64,000 nucleotides of DNA, taken from the NCBI GenBank assembly GCA_000634115.1, contig JFLJ01000175.1:31215-95214 (forward strand), in the 5' to 3' direction. This stretch comes from Prochlorococcus sp. scB241_528O2. GTDB lineage: Bacteria; Cyanobacteriota; Cyanobacteriia; PCC-6307; Cyanobiaceae. Under the pieces are notes generated by a model that saw only the letters and a program-made list of their open reading frames with translations, searched no databases and was not told the origin of the DNA. How positions within the stretch are numbered: position 1 is the stretch's first letter; every line of letters starts with the position of its first letter. Positions 1 through 9,797 of this stretch are shown piece by piece. A program made the translations under genes and the position numbers.

Positions 1-1222
1 CATATTTTTTAAAACTGGAATCTACTTTATTAATAATTGGAGATTAGCACTTTTAGACCAATTCCCATCGATTGCAATATTACCAATTTTTGGAGCTGTA
101 GGAGGAGCAATTGCGGGATGTTTGATCAAGAATATAGCACCTGCTGCAAAAGGTTCAGGTGTGAGTCAAATCATGGGTTTCTTAAGACATAAAAAAGTGC
201 CAATGAATATAAAAGTAGGATTAGTAAAGCTCGCATCAGGAATTATCGCTATTGGTAGTGGGTTCCCTTTAGGCCCAGAAGGTCCATCAGTACAAATGGG
301 AGGCTCAGTTGCTTGGCAAATGGCAAAATGGCTCAAAGCTCCTACAGCATTCAGAAGAGTAATAGTAGCAGCAGGTGGTGGCGCTGGAATAGCTGCAGTT
401 TTTAGCGCTCCATTAGGAGGATTTGTTTATGCGATAGAAGAGTTATTAAACTCTGCAAGACCAGTAATTTTGCTATTAGTAATAATTACAACTTTCATCG
501 CAGATTCCTCTGCTGATATTATTCAAGCCTTGGGTTTAGACCCTAAAGCAGGAGGCTTTGATTTTAACCTAGGATTTTTGATTCAAAAAGAATATGACCC
601 ATCAGTTCTTTTCTTACCTATAGATTTTATATACCTAGTTTTACTAGGAATAATTATTGGGATCTTTGCGGAATTGTACAGCAGATATGTTTTGTTAATG
701 CAAAATCTTGGGAAAAAGTGGTATAAAAATAAATTTGTTTTAAAAATGAGTATATGTGGACTTATTTTAGGAAGTATCTATTCTTTTTTACCCAGTACAT
801 TTCATAATTTAGATGAATTACAGAAAATAATAGCTGAGCAAAATACAAGTATTGGAATTGCTTTATTAGCAGTTTTAGTATTATTTATTACGACAGGTTT
901 AGCTGCAGCATCTGGAGCTCCTGGAGGATTGTTTTATCCAATGCTTACATTAGGAGGGTCAATCGGACTAATAATGGGGAGCTGGGTAGAGATTGCAACA
1001 GGACATGCACCTAGTACATACATTTTTGCCGGGATGGGAGCTTTCGTAGCAGGATGTTCGCGAACACCAATAACAGCTATGTTTTTAGCTTTTGCCTTAA
1101 CAAAAAATTTATTAATAATGAAACCTGTCTTGATCAGCTGCATTGCGAGTTTCTTGATAGCAAGAGCTTTTAACGAAGAATCAATTTACGAAAGACAAAT
1201 ACAAATAGAATTAGAAGACTAG
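1..1222 (+). CDS. ClC-type chloride channel/transporter, 5' end outside window
   Basis: Integral membrane ClC family protein (chloride channel or Cl-/H+ exchanger). The reading frame is open from base 2, so the gene starts upstream of the window and the TTG near 122 is not its start. Counting from that TTG, the three ClC selectivity motifs are visible: GSG-V-S near residue 11, the gating motif GPEGP near 51-55 with the conserved glutamate, and GLFYP in the second half. Many hydrophobic segments fill the rest. No C-terminal CBS pair follows, as in the short bacterial forms. Ion and direction of transport cannot be read from the sequence. Confidence 0.9.
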   Translation, partial: IFFKTGIYFINNWRLALLDQFPSIAILPIFGAVGGAIAGCLIKNIAPAAKGSGVSQIMGFLRHKKVPMNIKVGLVKLASGIIAIGSGFPLGPEGPSVQMGGSVAWQMAKWLKAPTAFRRVIVAAGGGAGIAAVFSAPLGGFVYAIEELLNSARPVILLLVIITTFIADSSADIIQALGLDPKAGGFDFNLGFLIQKEYDPSVLFLPIDFIYLVLLGIIIGIFAELYSRYVLLMQNLGKKWYKNKFVLKMSICGLILGSIYSFLPSTFHNLDELQKIIAEQNTSIGIALLAVLVLFITTGLAAASGAPGGLFYPMLTLGGSIGLIMGSWVEIATGHAPSTYIFAGMGAFVAGCSRTPITAMFLAFALTKNLLIMKPVLISCIASFLIARAFNEESIYERQIQIELED

Positions 1223-1232
1223 GAAATTTTTT

Positions 1233-2087
1233 TCAATCAAAAACAGCAGTTTTGCTGTTATAAACAAATACTTGGTGATTTAGATGTAATCTAACCGCTC
1301 TTGCTAGAGCTATCCTTTCAATATCTCTTCCTTTTCTAATCAAATCATCAACTTCATCCCTATGACTAACATTAACTGTGCATTGCTCTATTATCGGGCC
1401 TTCATCAAGATCTTCAGTAACATAGTGTGCAGTAGCACCTATTAATTTCACACCTCTCTTCCATGCTCGATGATATGGCTGCGCACCTTTAAATGCAGGT
1501 AAGAAAGAATGATGAATATTTATTATTGAAGAAAACTTTTTTAAAAAAGAGTCGCTCAAAATTTGCATATATTTGGCTAGAACAACAAGATCAATTTGAT
1601 ATTCTTTGAGCAAATGTAAAATTTGATCTTCAACATCAGATTTATCAATATTAAAAGTATCAATATGGAAAAATTTTGCATTAAAGTCATTTGCAATAAT
1701 TTCAAGATCAGAATGATTTGAAATTATTAACGGCACCTTCATTTTGAGTTCCCCATTTCTTACTCGCCAAAGTAAATCAATCAAACAATGATTTTGTTTG
1801 CTCACGAAAATAGAAACATTTGGAATTTCATCTGAATAATTTACGCTAAATTTTCCATTAACTTCTGCTGTAATTTTCTCAAATTGATTATAAATTTCAT
1901 CTCTATTAAAAGATGCATTTTTACTATTCCATTCAATTCGACTGAGAAATAAACCCGCATCTTGATCTGTATGATGATCAGAATGTTTGATATTGCCACC
2001 ATAATTTGAAATCCAACTTGTAAGTTTACTTACAAGACCAGGACGATCGGGACAAACAATTTTGAATATAATTGAAGGATGTTCCAA
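1233..2087 (-). CDS. purU: Formyltetrahydrofolate deformylase PurU
   Basis: Hydrolyses 10-formyl-tetrahydrofolate to formate and tetrahydrofolate, supplying formate and balancing one-carbon pools. At 284 aa it has the family length. An N-terminal ACT domain (about residues 6-80, starting with the CPDRPGLVS motif) precedes a formyltransferase-fold domain. The catalytic triad is seen as N190, H192 (in N-I-H-H-S) and D228 (in EDLDEGP). It is convergent with the ClC gene, with a gap of about 10 bp. Known family; the assignment is firm from motifs and length. Confidence 0.93.
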   Translation of the reverse strand: MEHPSIIFKIVCPDRPGLVSKLTSWISNYGGNIKHSDHHTDQDAGLFLSRIEWNSKNASFNRDEIYNQFEKITAEVNGKFSVNYSDEIPNVSIFVSKQNHCLIDLLWRVRNGELKMKVPLIISNHSDLEIIANDFNAKFFHIDTFNIDKSDVEDQILHLLKEYQIDLVVLAKYMQILSDSFLKKFSSIINIHHSFLPAFKGAQPYHRAWKRGVKLIGATAHYVTEDLDEGPIIEQCTVNVSHRDEVDDLIRKGRDIERIALARAVRLHLNHQVFVYNSKTAVFD

Positions 2088-2135
2088 AAAATTTTAACTT
2101 TTTTAGTCAAATAAACAATTGTATTTAATATATCA

Positions 2136-3218
2136 ATGAAAAGCTTAAAAGAAAATTGTCAAAATGCACACGTACTTATTATTGGATCAGGAATTATAGG
2201 GAAATTTAACGCTTTAGAATTATCGGAATTAGGGTTTCAGATAACCATTATAGATCCAACTCAACATAAAAATAGTAGCAATGCAGCTTTAGGACTTCTA
2301 ATGGGTAATATGTATCAAAAAAGGAAGGGTAGAAGTTGGTATCTAAGGAAACAAAGCATAGAATTATGGCCAAAATGGTTAAAATTCCTGCAAGAATTTA
2401 ATAATGAATTAAATATCGCAAAACCGTTAATAAAACTAACTACAAATGAAGAAACGTTTAAAAAATTAGAGAAATTTATTAAAGAAAATAACGATCCAGA
2501 CTTAAAAATTTTAGAAAGAGACTCAATTCTAATTAAAAATATAAATAAAGCCTTTCAAACAAGAAATATAAAGGGAATGATTTCATTAAAAGATGGCAGA
2601 ATAGATGCTGTATCTTTACTAAAGACATTAGATACCTATCTAGAAAATAAAAAAGTAGATTTTTTAGAAGACGAAATTATAAAAATTCGAAAATCAAACA
2701 ATCAATGGATTGCTACATCTAAAACGAAAAAAGAAATCAAATCTGATGTAATTATTTTGTGTAATTCTTTAAAAACGATTGATTTAATCGATAGCCTATC
2801 TCACAACATCAAATTAAAACCTGTTTTAGGTCAAGCTATAGAAGTTGGAATCAATGATACAGAAGTTGATTTATTTTCACTCCCAAAACAATTCAATATA
2901 AATGGCACAAATATAATTCCAATATCAAAAAATAAACTTATTATCGGTTCAACTGACGAATATAGTACTAAACCAGAAGAAAATATTTTTGAGAAACTAA
3001 CAAAATTTATTGATGAACAACCAAATTGGCTTAAAAGAGGACACATAACAAAACAATGGTATGGAATAAGGTCAAGACCAATTGGGGAACCTTCACCAAT
3101 AATGAAGAATTTAAAAGATGGTCTAGTTATTTGTACAGGTTTTTATAAAAATGGAATTTTACTTGCTCCAGCCTGTTCTAAATGGGTTGCACATGAAATT
3201 AAAAATTACCTTTCCTAA
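2136..3218 (+). CDS. FAD-dependent oxidoreductase, D-amino-acid/glycine oxidase (DAO) family
   Basis: A 360-aa flavoprotein of the DAO fold. The N-terminal dinucleotide-binding motif GSGIIG (residues 17-22) is followed by an acidic residue at the end of the second strand (TIID). The C-terminal segment has the family's [12 protein letters not shown] and [10 protein letters not shown] pieces. ThiO-like glycine oxidase is one possibility, but no residue seen here fixes the substrate. It starts 49 bp from the divergent purU, and its stop codon overlaps that of dnaK by 4 bases. Confidence 0.75.
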   Translation: MKSLKENCQNAHVLIIGSGIIGKFNALELSELGFQITIIDPTQHKNSSNAALGLLMGNMYQKRKGRSWYLRKQSIELWPKWLKFLQEFNNELNIAKPLIKLTTNEETFKKLEKFIKENNDPDLKILERDSILIKNINKAFQTRNIKGMISLKDGRIDAVSLLKTLDTYLENKKVDFLEDEIIKIRKSNNQWIATSKTKKEIKSDVIILCNSLKTIDLIDSLSHNIKLKPVLGQAIEVGINDTEVDLFSLPKQFNINGTNIIPISKNKLIIGSTDEYSTKPEENIFEKLTKFIDEQPNWLKRGHITKQWYGIRSRPIGEPSPIMKNLKDGLVICTGFYKNGILLAPACSKWVAHEIKNYLS

Positions 3219-5122
3219 TCTTTTGATTCAGTAAAATCTGCGTCAATTACATCATCTTCACCTTTGTCATTGGAATCGTTCTGATCAGAACCACCTGCTG
3301 AACCAGGTGTTGGAGGCTGATTACCAGGTTGCTGATAAACAGATGAACCAACTGCATAGAGTTCTTGCTGAAGCTCTTCAAGAAGTTTTTTCATGGATTC
3401 ATAATCTTCTTTTGATGTTGCCTCTTTTAATGCATTGCTTTTTTCTTCAACCTTAGACTTTGCTGCTGCATCAATTTTGTCTCCCAGTTCACCAAGTTGC
3501 TTCTCAGTCTGATATACAAGAGTTTCAGCTTGATTTTTTAAATCAATTTTTTCTCTTTTTTCTTTATCTACAGATGCATTTGATTCTGCATCTTTTACCA
3601 TTTTTTCTACCTCATTATCCGATAAAGTAGAAGCACCAGTAATAGATATACTTTGTTCTTTTCCACTCCCCTTGTCTTTCGCAGTAACACTAAGAATACC
3701 ATTTGCATCAATATCAAATGTCACTTCAATTTGAGGAACACCTCTTGGTGCCGAGGGTATACCATCCAATCTAAAAGTTCCTAAACTTTTATTATCAGAA
3801 GCCATTTCTCTCTCTCCCTGTAATACATGAATTTCTACATTTGTTTGCCCATCTACAGCAGTTGAATATGTCTCAGTTTTTTTCGTAGGTACTGTAGTAT
3901 TGCGATTTATCATTTTTGTCATAACTCCGCCTAAAGTCTCAACCCCTAAAGAAAGTGGAGTAACATCGAGCAACAATATATCTTTAACCTCACCTGCTAA
4001 AACACCACCCTGAATAGCAGCTCCTACAGCAACTACTTCATCAGGATTTACAGTTTGATTAGGCTCTTTACCTATTATTTTTTTTACTAAATCTAAAACA
4101 GCAGGGATTCTAGAAGAACCACCAACCATTACAACCTCATCTATTTCACTAGTAGAGATTTTTGCATCATTAATAGCTCTCTCTACTGGAGTTTTGCACC
4201 TATCAATTAAAGAAGCTGCTAATTCCTCAAATTTTGCTCGAGTTAGGTTCAAGTCCAAGTGTTTTGGCCCTTCAGGAGTTGCTGTGATAAAAGGTAAATT
4301 TATTTCACTTTGCGTAGCATTTGAAAGCTCAATTTTTGCTTTCTCTGCTGCTTCAGTCAATCTTTGTAAAGCTTGCTTATCTTGTCTAAGATCAATTCCT
4401 TCATTTGATTTAAAAGTACTAGCTAAATGATCTACGATGCACCTATCAAAATCATCACCACCAAGATGGGTATCTCCAGATGTAGAAAGAACTTCAGTCA
4501 CTCCATCACCAGCTTCAATAACTGATACATCAAATGTTCCTCCCCCTAAATCAAAAACAAGTATTTTTTCATTTTCTTTATCCAAACCATAAGCAAGAGC
4601 TGCAGCAGTTGGCTCATTAACTATTCTGAGAACTTCTAAACCTGCAATCTTTCCTGCATCTTTTGTAGCTTGTCTTTGAGAATCATTAAAATAAGCTGGT
4701 ACAGTAATTACAGCCTGAGTAACTTTTTCACCAAGATATTTTCCCGCATCATCAGCTAACTTTCTTAAAACCTGTGAACTTACCTCTTCCGGTGAAAATT
4801 GCTTATCCAAAATAGGGCATTTTAATTTGACACTAGAACCAGATTTTTCAACAGAGTAACTAACCTCTTTAGATTCTTCATTAACTTCGTCAACTCTTCT
4901 ACCAACAAAACGCTTTGCAGAATAAAAAGTATTTTCAGGATTCATAACTGCTTGTCTTTTTGCAATTTGTCCAACAAGCTGATCTTGATTTTTTGTATAT
5001 GCAACAACTGATGGAGTAGTTCTGAAACCCTCGGCATTTGCTATTACAGTGGGTTTACCACCTTCCATTACAGCGACACAACTATTAGTTGTTCCTAAAT
5101 CGATTCCTACAACCTTACCCAT
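3215..5122 (-). CDS. dnaK: Chaperone protein DnaK (Hsp70)
   Basis: ATP-driven Hsp70 chaperone, working with DnaJ and GrpE; homologues of both partners are encoded near 38 kb in this window. The nucleotide-binding domain shows IDLGTTNSC at the start and [10 protein letters not shown] near residue 195. A substrate-binding domain and a helical lid follow, ending in an acidic tail with DVIDADF. I chose the ATG giving [10 protein letters not shown] (635 aa) because Hsp70s begin there; an upstream in-frame ATG would add ten residues unlike the family. No CIRCE operator is visible upstream. Cyanobacteria carry several dnaK paralogues; length and tail fit DnaK2. Confidence 0.95.
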   Translation of the reverse strand: MGKVVGIDLGTTNSCVAVMEGGKPTVIANAEGFRTTPSVVAYTKNQDQLVGQIAKRQAVMNPENTFYSAKRFVGRRVDEVNEESKEVSYSVEKSGSSVKLKCPILDKQFSPEEVSSQVLRKLADDAGKYLGEKVTQAVITVPAYFNDSQRQATKDAGKIAGLEVLRIVNEPTAAALAYGLDKENEKILVFDLGGGTFDVSVIEAGDGVTEVLSTSGDTHLGGDDFDRCIVDHLASTFKSNEGIDLRQDKQALQRLTEAAEKAKIELSNATQSEINLPFITATPEGPKHLDLNLTRAKFEELAASLIDRCKTPVERAINDAKISTSEIDEVVMVGGSSRIPAVLDLVKKIIGKEPNQTVNPDEVVAVGAAIQGGVLAGEVKDILLLDVTPLSLGVETLGGVMTKMINRNTTVPTKKTETYSTAVDGQTNVEIHVLQGEREMASDNKSLGTFRLDGIPSAPRGVPQIEVTFDIDANGILSVTAKDKGSGKEQSISITGASTLSDNEVEKMVKDAESNASVDKEKREKIDLKNQAETLVYQTEKQLGELGDKIDAAAKSKVEEKSNALKEATSKEDYESMKKLLEELQQELYAVGSSVYQQPGNQPPTPGSAGGSDQNDSNDKGEDDVIDADFTESKD

Positions 5123-5238
5123 GGGTAAATTCTCATATTTGATATTCTCCATAATCGGTCATCGGCGTCATTATTGTTACTCAAAGACGGGGAGTGGTTC
5201 CCGAACAGATCGTAATTTTTAAAAAAAAATTCTAAAAA

Positions 5239-6120
5239 ATGATTACAAGTAAAACATCTTTTATTGCATTAATTGGCAATCCAGTAAACCATTCTTTATC
5301 ACCAATTATGCAAAATGCTGCACTTGAATATTTAGGCCTAGATTTAATTTATATTGCGATACCTTGTAAAGATGAAGATTTAAAATTAGTGCTCAATTCT
5401 TTGAAAAAAATTAATTGCAAGGGTTTAAACATTACAATTCCCTACAAAGAAAAAGTATTTGACCTTTGTAGTGAAATTTCCCCTATTGCTAAGAAACTTA
5501 AAGCAATTAATACCCTTAAATTAAATTCTGAACAAAAATGGAGTGCAACTAACACAGATGTAGAGGGATTTATTTATCCATTGAAAACCGTAAATTTAAC
5601 AAAAAAACAATCGATGGTTCTTGGATCTGGGGGTGCTGCAAGATCTGTAATACAGGGATTAATAAACTTAAATTTATCAACAATTACAGTAGTATCCCGT
5701 AACAAATCATCACTAGATGCAATAATAAAAAATTTCGGAAATCAAATTGAAATTCATGGTTTGTTAAATAATGATAATCAGACTCAAAATTTAATTGAAG
5801 AAGCAGACTTAATTGTAAATACAACACCAATAGGAATGAAAACAATTACAAATGAAGCAAATGTTTTGCCATATGGTGAGACTTTTTGGAGATCTCTTAG
5901 TTCTAAAACAATTGTTTACGATTTAATATATAATCCTGCTCCAACTCCATTATTAAAATTTAGCGCAAAAAAAGGATGCATTACTATCGATGGTTTACAA
6001 ATGCTTGTTGCTCAAGGAGTAAAATCATTATCATTCTGGACAAATGGTTTAGAAGTTCCATTTCACATCATGAATGATGCATTAAAAAAATATCTTAAAA
6101 AAATTGATCCTAATTTTTAA
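5239..6120 (+). CDS. aroE: Shikimate dehydrogenase AroE
   Basis: NADPH-dependent reduction of 3-dehydroshikimate to shikimate, for aromatic amino acid synthesis. At 293 aa it has normal length. The shikimate-binding serines are in NHSLSP (S19, S21). The catalytic lysine is K70 in IPYKEK and the conserved aspartate D107 is in NTDVEG. The NADP-binding loop GSGGAARS starts near 129, and NTTPIGM and DGLQMLVAQG follow. It is divergent from dnaK and precedes rpsF. Confidence 0.95.
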   Translation: MITSKTSFIALIGNPVNHSLSPIMQNAALEYLGLDLIYIAIPCKDEDLKLVLNSLKKINCKGLNITIPYKEKVFDLCSEISPIAKKLKAINTLKLNSEQKWSATNTDVEGFIYPLKTVNLTKKQSMVLGSGGAARSVIQGLINLNLSTITVVSRNKSSLDAIIKNFGNQIEIHGLLNNDNQTQNLIEEADLIVNTTPIGMKTITNEANVLPYGETFWRSLSSKTIVYDLIYNPAPTPLLKFSAKKGCITIDGLQMLVAQGVKSLSFWTNGLEVPFHIMNDALKKYLKKIDPNF

Positions 6121-6191
6121 GAAACTGCCCTTCGTAATGTATCGTTAGTAATGAACAGACGCTCATCACATCAATTTATGAGCCAAAGACC

Positions 6192-6665
6192 TTGTCTGAA
6201 ACTATGAATGATCAAAAACCTTATTACGAAACCATGTACATCCTCCGCCCAGATATTGCGGAAGATGAAGTAAATAATCACATTGATAAATACAATCAAC
6301 TTTTAGAAGAATTTGGCGGTACTATTCTTGATAGCCAAATGAGGGGTAAAAGAAGATTAGCTTATCAAATTGGTAAACATAGAGAAGGTGTTTACGTCCA
6401 ATTGAGTCATCAAGGGGATGGGCAACATATTTTCAAAATAGAAAAAGCAATGAGACTAAGTGAAGATGTTATTAGATATATGACTGTTAAACAAGAGGGG
6501 CCTTTACCAACCCCAAGACCCTCAAATAAGAGTTCAACTCAAGTAGAAAATAATGATAATCCTGAAACTAAAGTTGAATCTAAGGAAAAGCAACCAGTAA
6601 CAAGCCCAGATACTTCAATTTCAGAAAAAGTCAATACTGAAGTAAAAGACAATACAGAATCTTAA
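6192..6665 (+). CDS. rpsF: 30S ribosomal protein S6
   Basis: Small-subunit ribosomal protein of the central domain. The core ([10 protein letters not shown] through [10 protein letters not shown]) covers the first ~100 residues. It is followed by a low-complexity, Ser/Thr/Glu-rich tail of about 50 residues that is common in marine picocyanobacterial S6. A TTG start at 6192 gives an M-S-E-T-M-N-D-Q beginning; an ATG at 6204 is the alternative, and neither has a convincing Shine-Dalgarno. It ends 3 bp before the convergent argG stop. Confidence 0.93.
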   Translation: MSETMNDQKPYYETMYILRPDIAEDEVNNHIDKYNQLLEEFGGTILDSQMRGKRRLAYQIGKHREGVYVQLSHQGDGQHIFKIEKAMRLSEDVIRYMTVKQEGPLPTPRPSNKSSTQVENNDNPETKVESKEKQPVTSPDTSISEKVNTEVKDNTES

Positions 6666-6668
6666 ATA

Positions 6669-7883
6669 TCAATCACTTGTTTTTTGATTTAATTCTGCCC
6701 ATATTTTATTAGACATACCCCAAAGATAAATAAAACCCTCGGCTAGAGAGTGATCAAATCCATCATCTTGGCTATAAGTTGCCAAATCTTCTCTATAAAG
6801 TGAATTATTTTCTGAGATTCTTCCTATTACTATTGCATTCCCTTTATAAAGTCTAATCTTTACTCTTCCATTAACTGAAGTTTGAGTCGATGCAATAAAA
6901 GCATCTAAACTATCCTTGAGTGGGCCAAACCAAAAACCTTGATAAACTAATTGACCCCATTTTTTGTCTACTATTCCTTTAAAATCGATTACGTCTGGAT
7001 TTAATGTTATGCTTTCTAATTCCTTATGAGCTTTGATTAAAAGTAAAAGACCGGGCGTTTCATAAATCTCTCTACTTTTAATTCCTACTACTCGATCTTC
7101 AATCATATCTATTCTTCCAAAACCATGAGCACCTGCAAGATCATTCGCTTTTTTAATAATCTCTACTGGAGTTAAAAATTCTTTATTAATTCCAACTGGG
7201 AATCCATTTTTGAAAACTATCTCTATATCTTGAGGAGAATCAGGCGAATTATGAATTGATGAAGTCAATTTAAAAATTTCTTCAGGTGGTTCTTGCATTG
7301 GGTCTTCTAGTAAACCAGCTTCGATACTCCTGCCAAGTAAGTTAACGTCTATTGAGTATGGTGATTTTTTTGATACTGGTGCAGGAATACCAAATTTTTC
7401 TCCATACATAATTGCCTCTTCCCTACTCATATTCCACTCCCTTGCAGGAGTAATTATTTTCAAATCAGGGCCTAAAGAGTTAATTGCTAAATCAAATCGA
7501 ACCTGATCATTACCTTTACCAGTACATCCATGAGCTACTGCATCAGCGTTAATCTCTCTCGCAGTATTTACAAGATTTTCCGCAATTAAAGGTCTAGCAA
7601 GAGCTGTAGATAAAGGGTATTTATCTAAATATAATGCATTTGTCCTAATAGCTGGAAAAGCGTATCTCTCAACAAAAGTATTAACTAAATTACCAATGAT
7701 TGATTTAGATGCTCCAGAATTTAAAGCTTTTTGCCTAATAGATTCCAAATCTTCACCTTGTCCAAGATCTGCAACAAAAGCAACAACTTCGGAAATTCCA
7801 TATTCATTCTTTAGATATGGAATACAAACGCTAGTATCAACGCCTCCAGAATAAGCTAGTACGATTTTTTTTATCTGCTGCAT
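6669..7883 (-). CDS. argG: Argininosuccinate synthase
   Basis: Joins citrulline and aspartate with ATP to form argininosuccinate in arginine synthesis; the next enzyme, ArgH, is encoded at 34-35.5 kb. The 404-aa protein has the N-type ATP-pyrophosphatase P-loop SGGVDTS (residues 12-18) and [12 protein letters not shown] for citrulline/aspartate binding. Length and motifs are complete. A small membrane-protein gene lies 36 bp upstream on the same strand and may be co-transcribed. Confidence 0.96.
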   Translation of the reverse strand: MQQIKKIVLAYSGGVDTSVCIPYLKNEYGISEVVAFVADLGQGEDLESIRQKALNSGASKSIIGNLVNTFVERYAFPAIRTNALYLDKYPLSTALARPLIAENLVNTAREINADAVAHGCTGKGNDQVRFDLAINSLGPDLKIITPAREWNMSREEAIMYGEKFGIPAPVSKKSPYSIDVNLLGRSIEAGLLEDPMQEPPEEIFKLTSSIHNSPDSPQDIEIVFKNGFPVGINKEFLTPVEIIKKANDLAGAHGFGRIDMIEDRVVGIKSREIYETPGLLLLIKAHKELESITLNPDVIDFKGIVDKKWGQLVYQGFWFGPLKDSLDAFIASTQTSVNGRVKIRLYKGNAIVIGRISENNSLYREDLATYSQDDGFDHSLAEGFIYLWGMSNKIWAELNQKTSD

Positions 7884-7918
7884 CTAAATTTCTCCATAAA
7901 TTTAAATTTTTCAAGTAG

Positions 7919-8107
7919 CTAAGAAAACTTTGTAAAAACTAATATTATTGTAACTAAAAGAGCTGGACCAAATACTAGGCACAAGAGAACAAAGTTATTA
8001 ATTAATAAAACATTGGGATTCAAGTAACCAATAATTTTAAATAATCCAGACAATAAAACTGAAATTAGCCAAATAAATACGTATTTTAAATTTCCTTTAT
8101 CAAACAA
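7919..8107 (-). CDS. Small hypothetical membrane protein
   Basis: Not recognised. A 62-aa protein predicted to span the membrane twice: roughly residues 9-28 and 36-58 are hydrophobic, with a short polar turn around YLNPN. It lies immediately upstream of argG on the same strand, an arrangement also expected in other high-light Prochlorococcus, and is divergent from the DUF3134 gene. The reading frame is plausible by position, length and composition only. Confidence 0.55.
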   Translation of the reverse strand: MFDKGNLKYVFIWLISVLLSGLFKIIGYLNPNVLLINNFVLLCLVFGPALLVTIILVFTKFS

Positions 8108-8160
8108 AGTTTTTTGAGTAGATCATTATGTATTATCTTATATATAGAACATTTATTTTA

Positions 8161-8439
8161 ATGGATTCAAATAAACTAAAAATTAGATTAGATGATATTT
8201 CTGAAGTTAACCCTGCTTTAACTTGCTACCACAGAAATGATCCAGCTCCAGTTTTGCCATTAAGAGATGAACCAGATCTACTATCTTGGCTAGAAAATAC
8301 AGGAAGGCTTATTACTGAAAAAGAGGGAGATTCACAAGAAATTAGTACGATAGAAGAGGAGGAACTCTCAGCACTTATGGGAGAAAAAGAAGATTATAAA
8401 ACTGAAGATGAGCCTTCAGAAGATGATTGGGAAGATTAA
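8161..8439 (+). CDS. DUF3134 family small protein
   Basis: Cyanobacteria-specific protein of unknown function. I chose the ATG giving MDSNKLKIRL (92 aa), since the DUF3134 block (N-P-A-L, then PAPVLPLRDEPDLLSWLENTGRLI) starts soon after. An upstream ATG would add eleven atypical hydrophobic residues. The C-terminal half is strongly acidic (Glu/Asp-rich). Its 3' end overlaps the start region of mraY, so the two are probably translationally linked. Confidence 0.75.
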   Translation: MDSNKLKIRLDDISEVNPALTCYHRNDPAPVLPLRDEPDLLSWLENTGRLITEKEGDSQEISTIEEEELSALMGEKEDYKTEDEPSEDDWED

Positions 8440-9499
8440 AAAGTTTAACTTTAAATCATTATTAATATTAAATACTTTCGCTCTAATAACTACTTCCTTT
8501 TTTTTTAATAGTTTTATTTTTATAGGAGTTTATATTTTATTTTTTATTATTTCCTTATTCTCGACAAGAAATGGTTTAGAAATAATAAAAAAATTAAAAT
8601 TATTTCAAAACATTAGAGATGAAGGCCCTATTAAACACTACAAGAAAAGTAATACCCCAACAATGGGAGGAATTTTTATCATATTACCTTTTTTAATTTT
8701 TCTTTTAACAATAAATTTTCATTTAAATTCTATAGAATTATTTATCTTATTATTTACTATTCTTGGATTTTTTATTATTGGCTTTTTAGATGACTACTTA
8801 AGCATTAAAAACAAGGAAAATACAGGGTTAAAAGCAAAAGAAAAATTCATATTACAAAGTCTCATCGCAATAACTTTTATATATTTTGCATATGAAAAAA
8901 ATTTATTAAATCCAATAATTGAAGTATCTGAATCATGGGGAATAAATACACATATTCTAATATTTCCCATTGCTTTTTTAGTATTAGTTGGTATGAGTAA
9001 TTCAGTAAATTTATCTGATGGACTAGATGGACTATCGGCTGGATGTAGTGCAATTGTTTTTTATGGATTGGGAACAGAAATATTAATAAAAAACGAGAAT
9101 GAGCTTATTATTTTTAGTATCTTATGTTATTCAATGTCGGGCATATGTTTAGGATTTCTCAAATACAATGGTTATCCTGCAAAAATATTTATGGGTGACA
9201 CAGGATCTTTGAGTCTTGGTGCAATTCTAGGTTCTATAGCATTATTAACAAATAGCATTTTTACCTTATCTATTTTCTCAGGAATCTTCCTCATTGAATC
9301 TTTATCAGTAATAATTCAAGTAGGGTTTTTTAAAATTACAAAAAAATTATTTCATCATGGGAAACGGATATTTTTAATGGCTCCTCTGCATCACCATTAT
9401 GAACTTAAAGGAATTAAAGAAGAAAAAATAGTTGAAAATTTTTGGAAAATCAACATATTACTTGTAATTTTAGGTATAGTTTTAAAAATCAATCTATAA
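8423..9499 (+). CDS. mraY: Phospho-N-acetylmuramoyl-pentapeptide transferase MraY
   Basis: Membrane enzyme that transfers phospho-MurNAc-pentapeptide to undecaprenyl phosphate, forming lipid I. From this ATG the protein is 358 aa with about ten membrane segments. Signature motifs: TPTMGG (78-83), the aspartate pair in LDDYLS, NSVNLSDGLDGL, and the cytoplasmic histidine motif HHHYELKG near the end. An ATG 15 bases upstream is also possible; either start lies inside the 3' end of the DUF3134 gene. Confidence 0.93.
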   Translation: MIGKIKKFNFKSLLILNTFALITTSFFFNSFIFIGVYILFFIISLFSTRNGLEIIKKLKLFQNIRDEGPIKHYKKSNTPTMGGIFIILPFLIFLLTINFHLNSIELFILLFTILGFFIIGFLDDYLSIKNKENTGLKAKEKFILQSLIAITFIYFAYEKNLLNPIIEVSESWGINTHILIFPIAFLVLVGMSNSVNLSDGLDGLSAGCSAIVFYGLGTEILIKNENELIIFSILCYSMSGICLGFLKYNGYPAKIFMGDTGSLSLGAILGSIALLTNSIFTLSIFSGIFLIESLSVIIQVGFFKITKKLFHHGKRIFLMAPLHHHYELKGIKEEKIVENFWKINILLVILGIVLKINL

Positions 9500-9509
9500 A
9501 AAATTTGTT

Positions 9510-9797
9510 ATGAGTTTTTTTACATGGAAAGATAATGGATTAACAAGTGACTGTTCTAGTCTTGATGCAATGGCATCAAGATTTGAAGAAACTGCTAAGT
9601 TAATGAAAAAACTATCTAAAAAAGGCTTTAGACTAAAGAAAACACAAAACAATCAATTAATTATTCACACTGATCCTAAAATATTTGATCAATGGGGTTT
9701 TATAAGTGAAGAACTTCCTTTTAAACAACTCTGTTTAATACTAGATGAAGAATCACGATTGGAACTTAACAACTCTTCTGTAAGTATTGATAAATAG
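9510..9797 (+). CDS. Conserved hypothetical protein, 3' end overlaps SPS gene
   Basis: Not recognised. A 95-aa soluble protein with a basic middle part (KKLSKKGFRLKK) and no signal peptide or membrane segment. It starts 10 bp after mraY and could share its transcript. Its last 109 bases are antisense to the 3' end of the sucrose-phosphate synthase frame, which is unusual. Either the synthase tail past about residue 432 or the end of this protein is weakly constrained. Confidence 0.6.
   Translation: MSFFTWKDNGLTSDCSSLDAMASRFEETAKLMKKLSKKGFRLKKTQNNQLIIHTDPKIFDQWGFISEELPFKQLCLILDEESRLELNNSSVSIDK

Noticed and set aside
122..124. TTG start for the ClC gene
   Set aside because: The frame is open to the window edge and upstream residues are typical ClC membrane segments, so the gene starts outside.
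5123..5238. CIRCE heat-shock operator upstream of dnaK
   Set aside because: No TTAGCACTC-N9-GAGTGCTAA-like inverted repeat is present in the gap.
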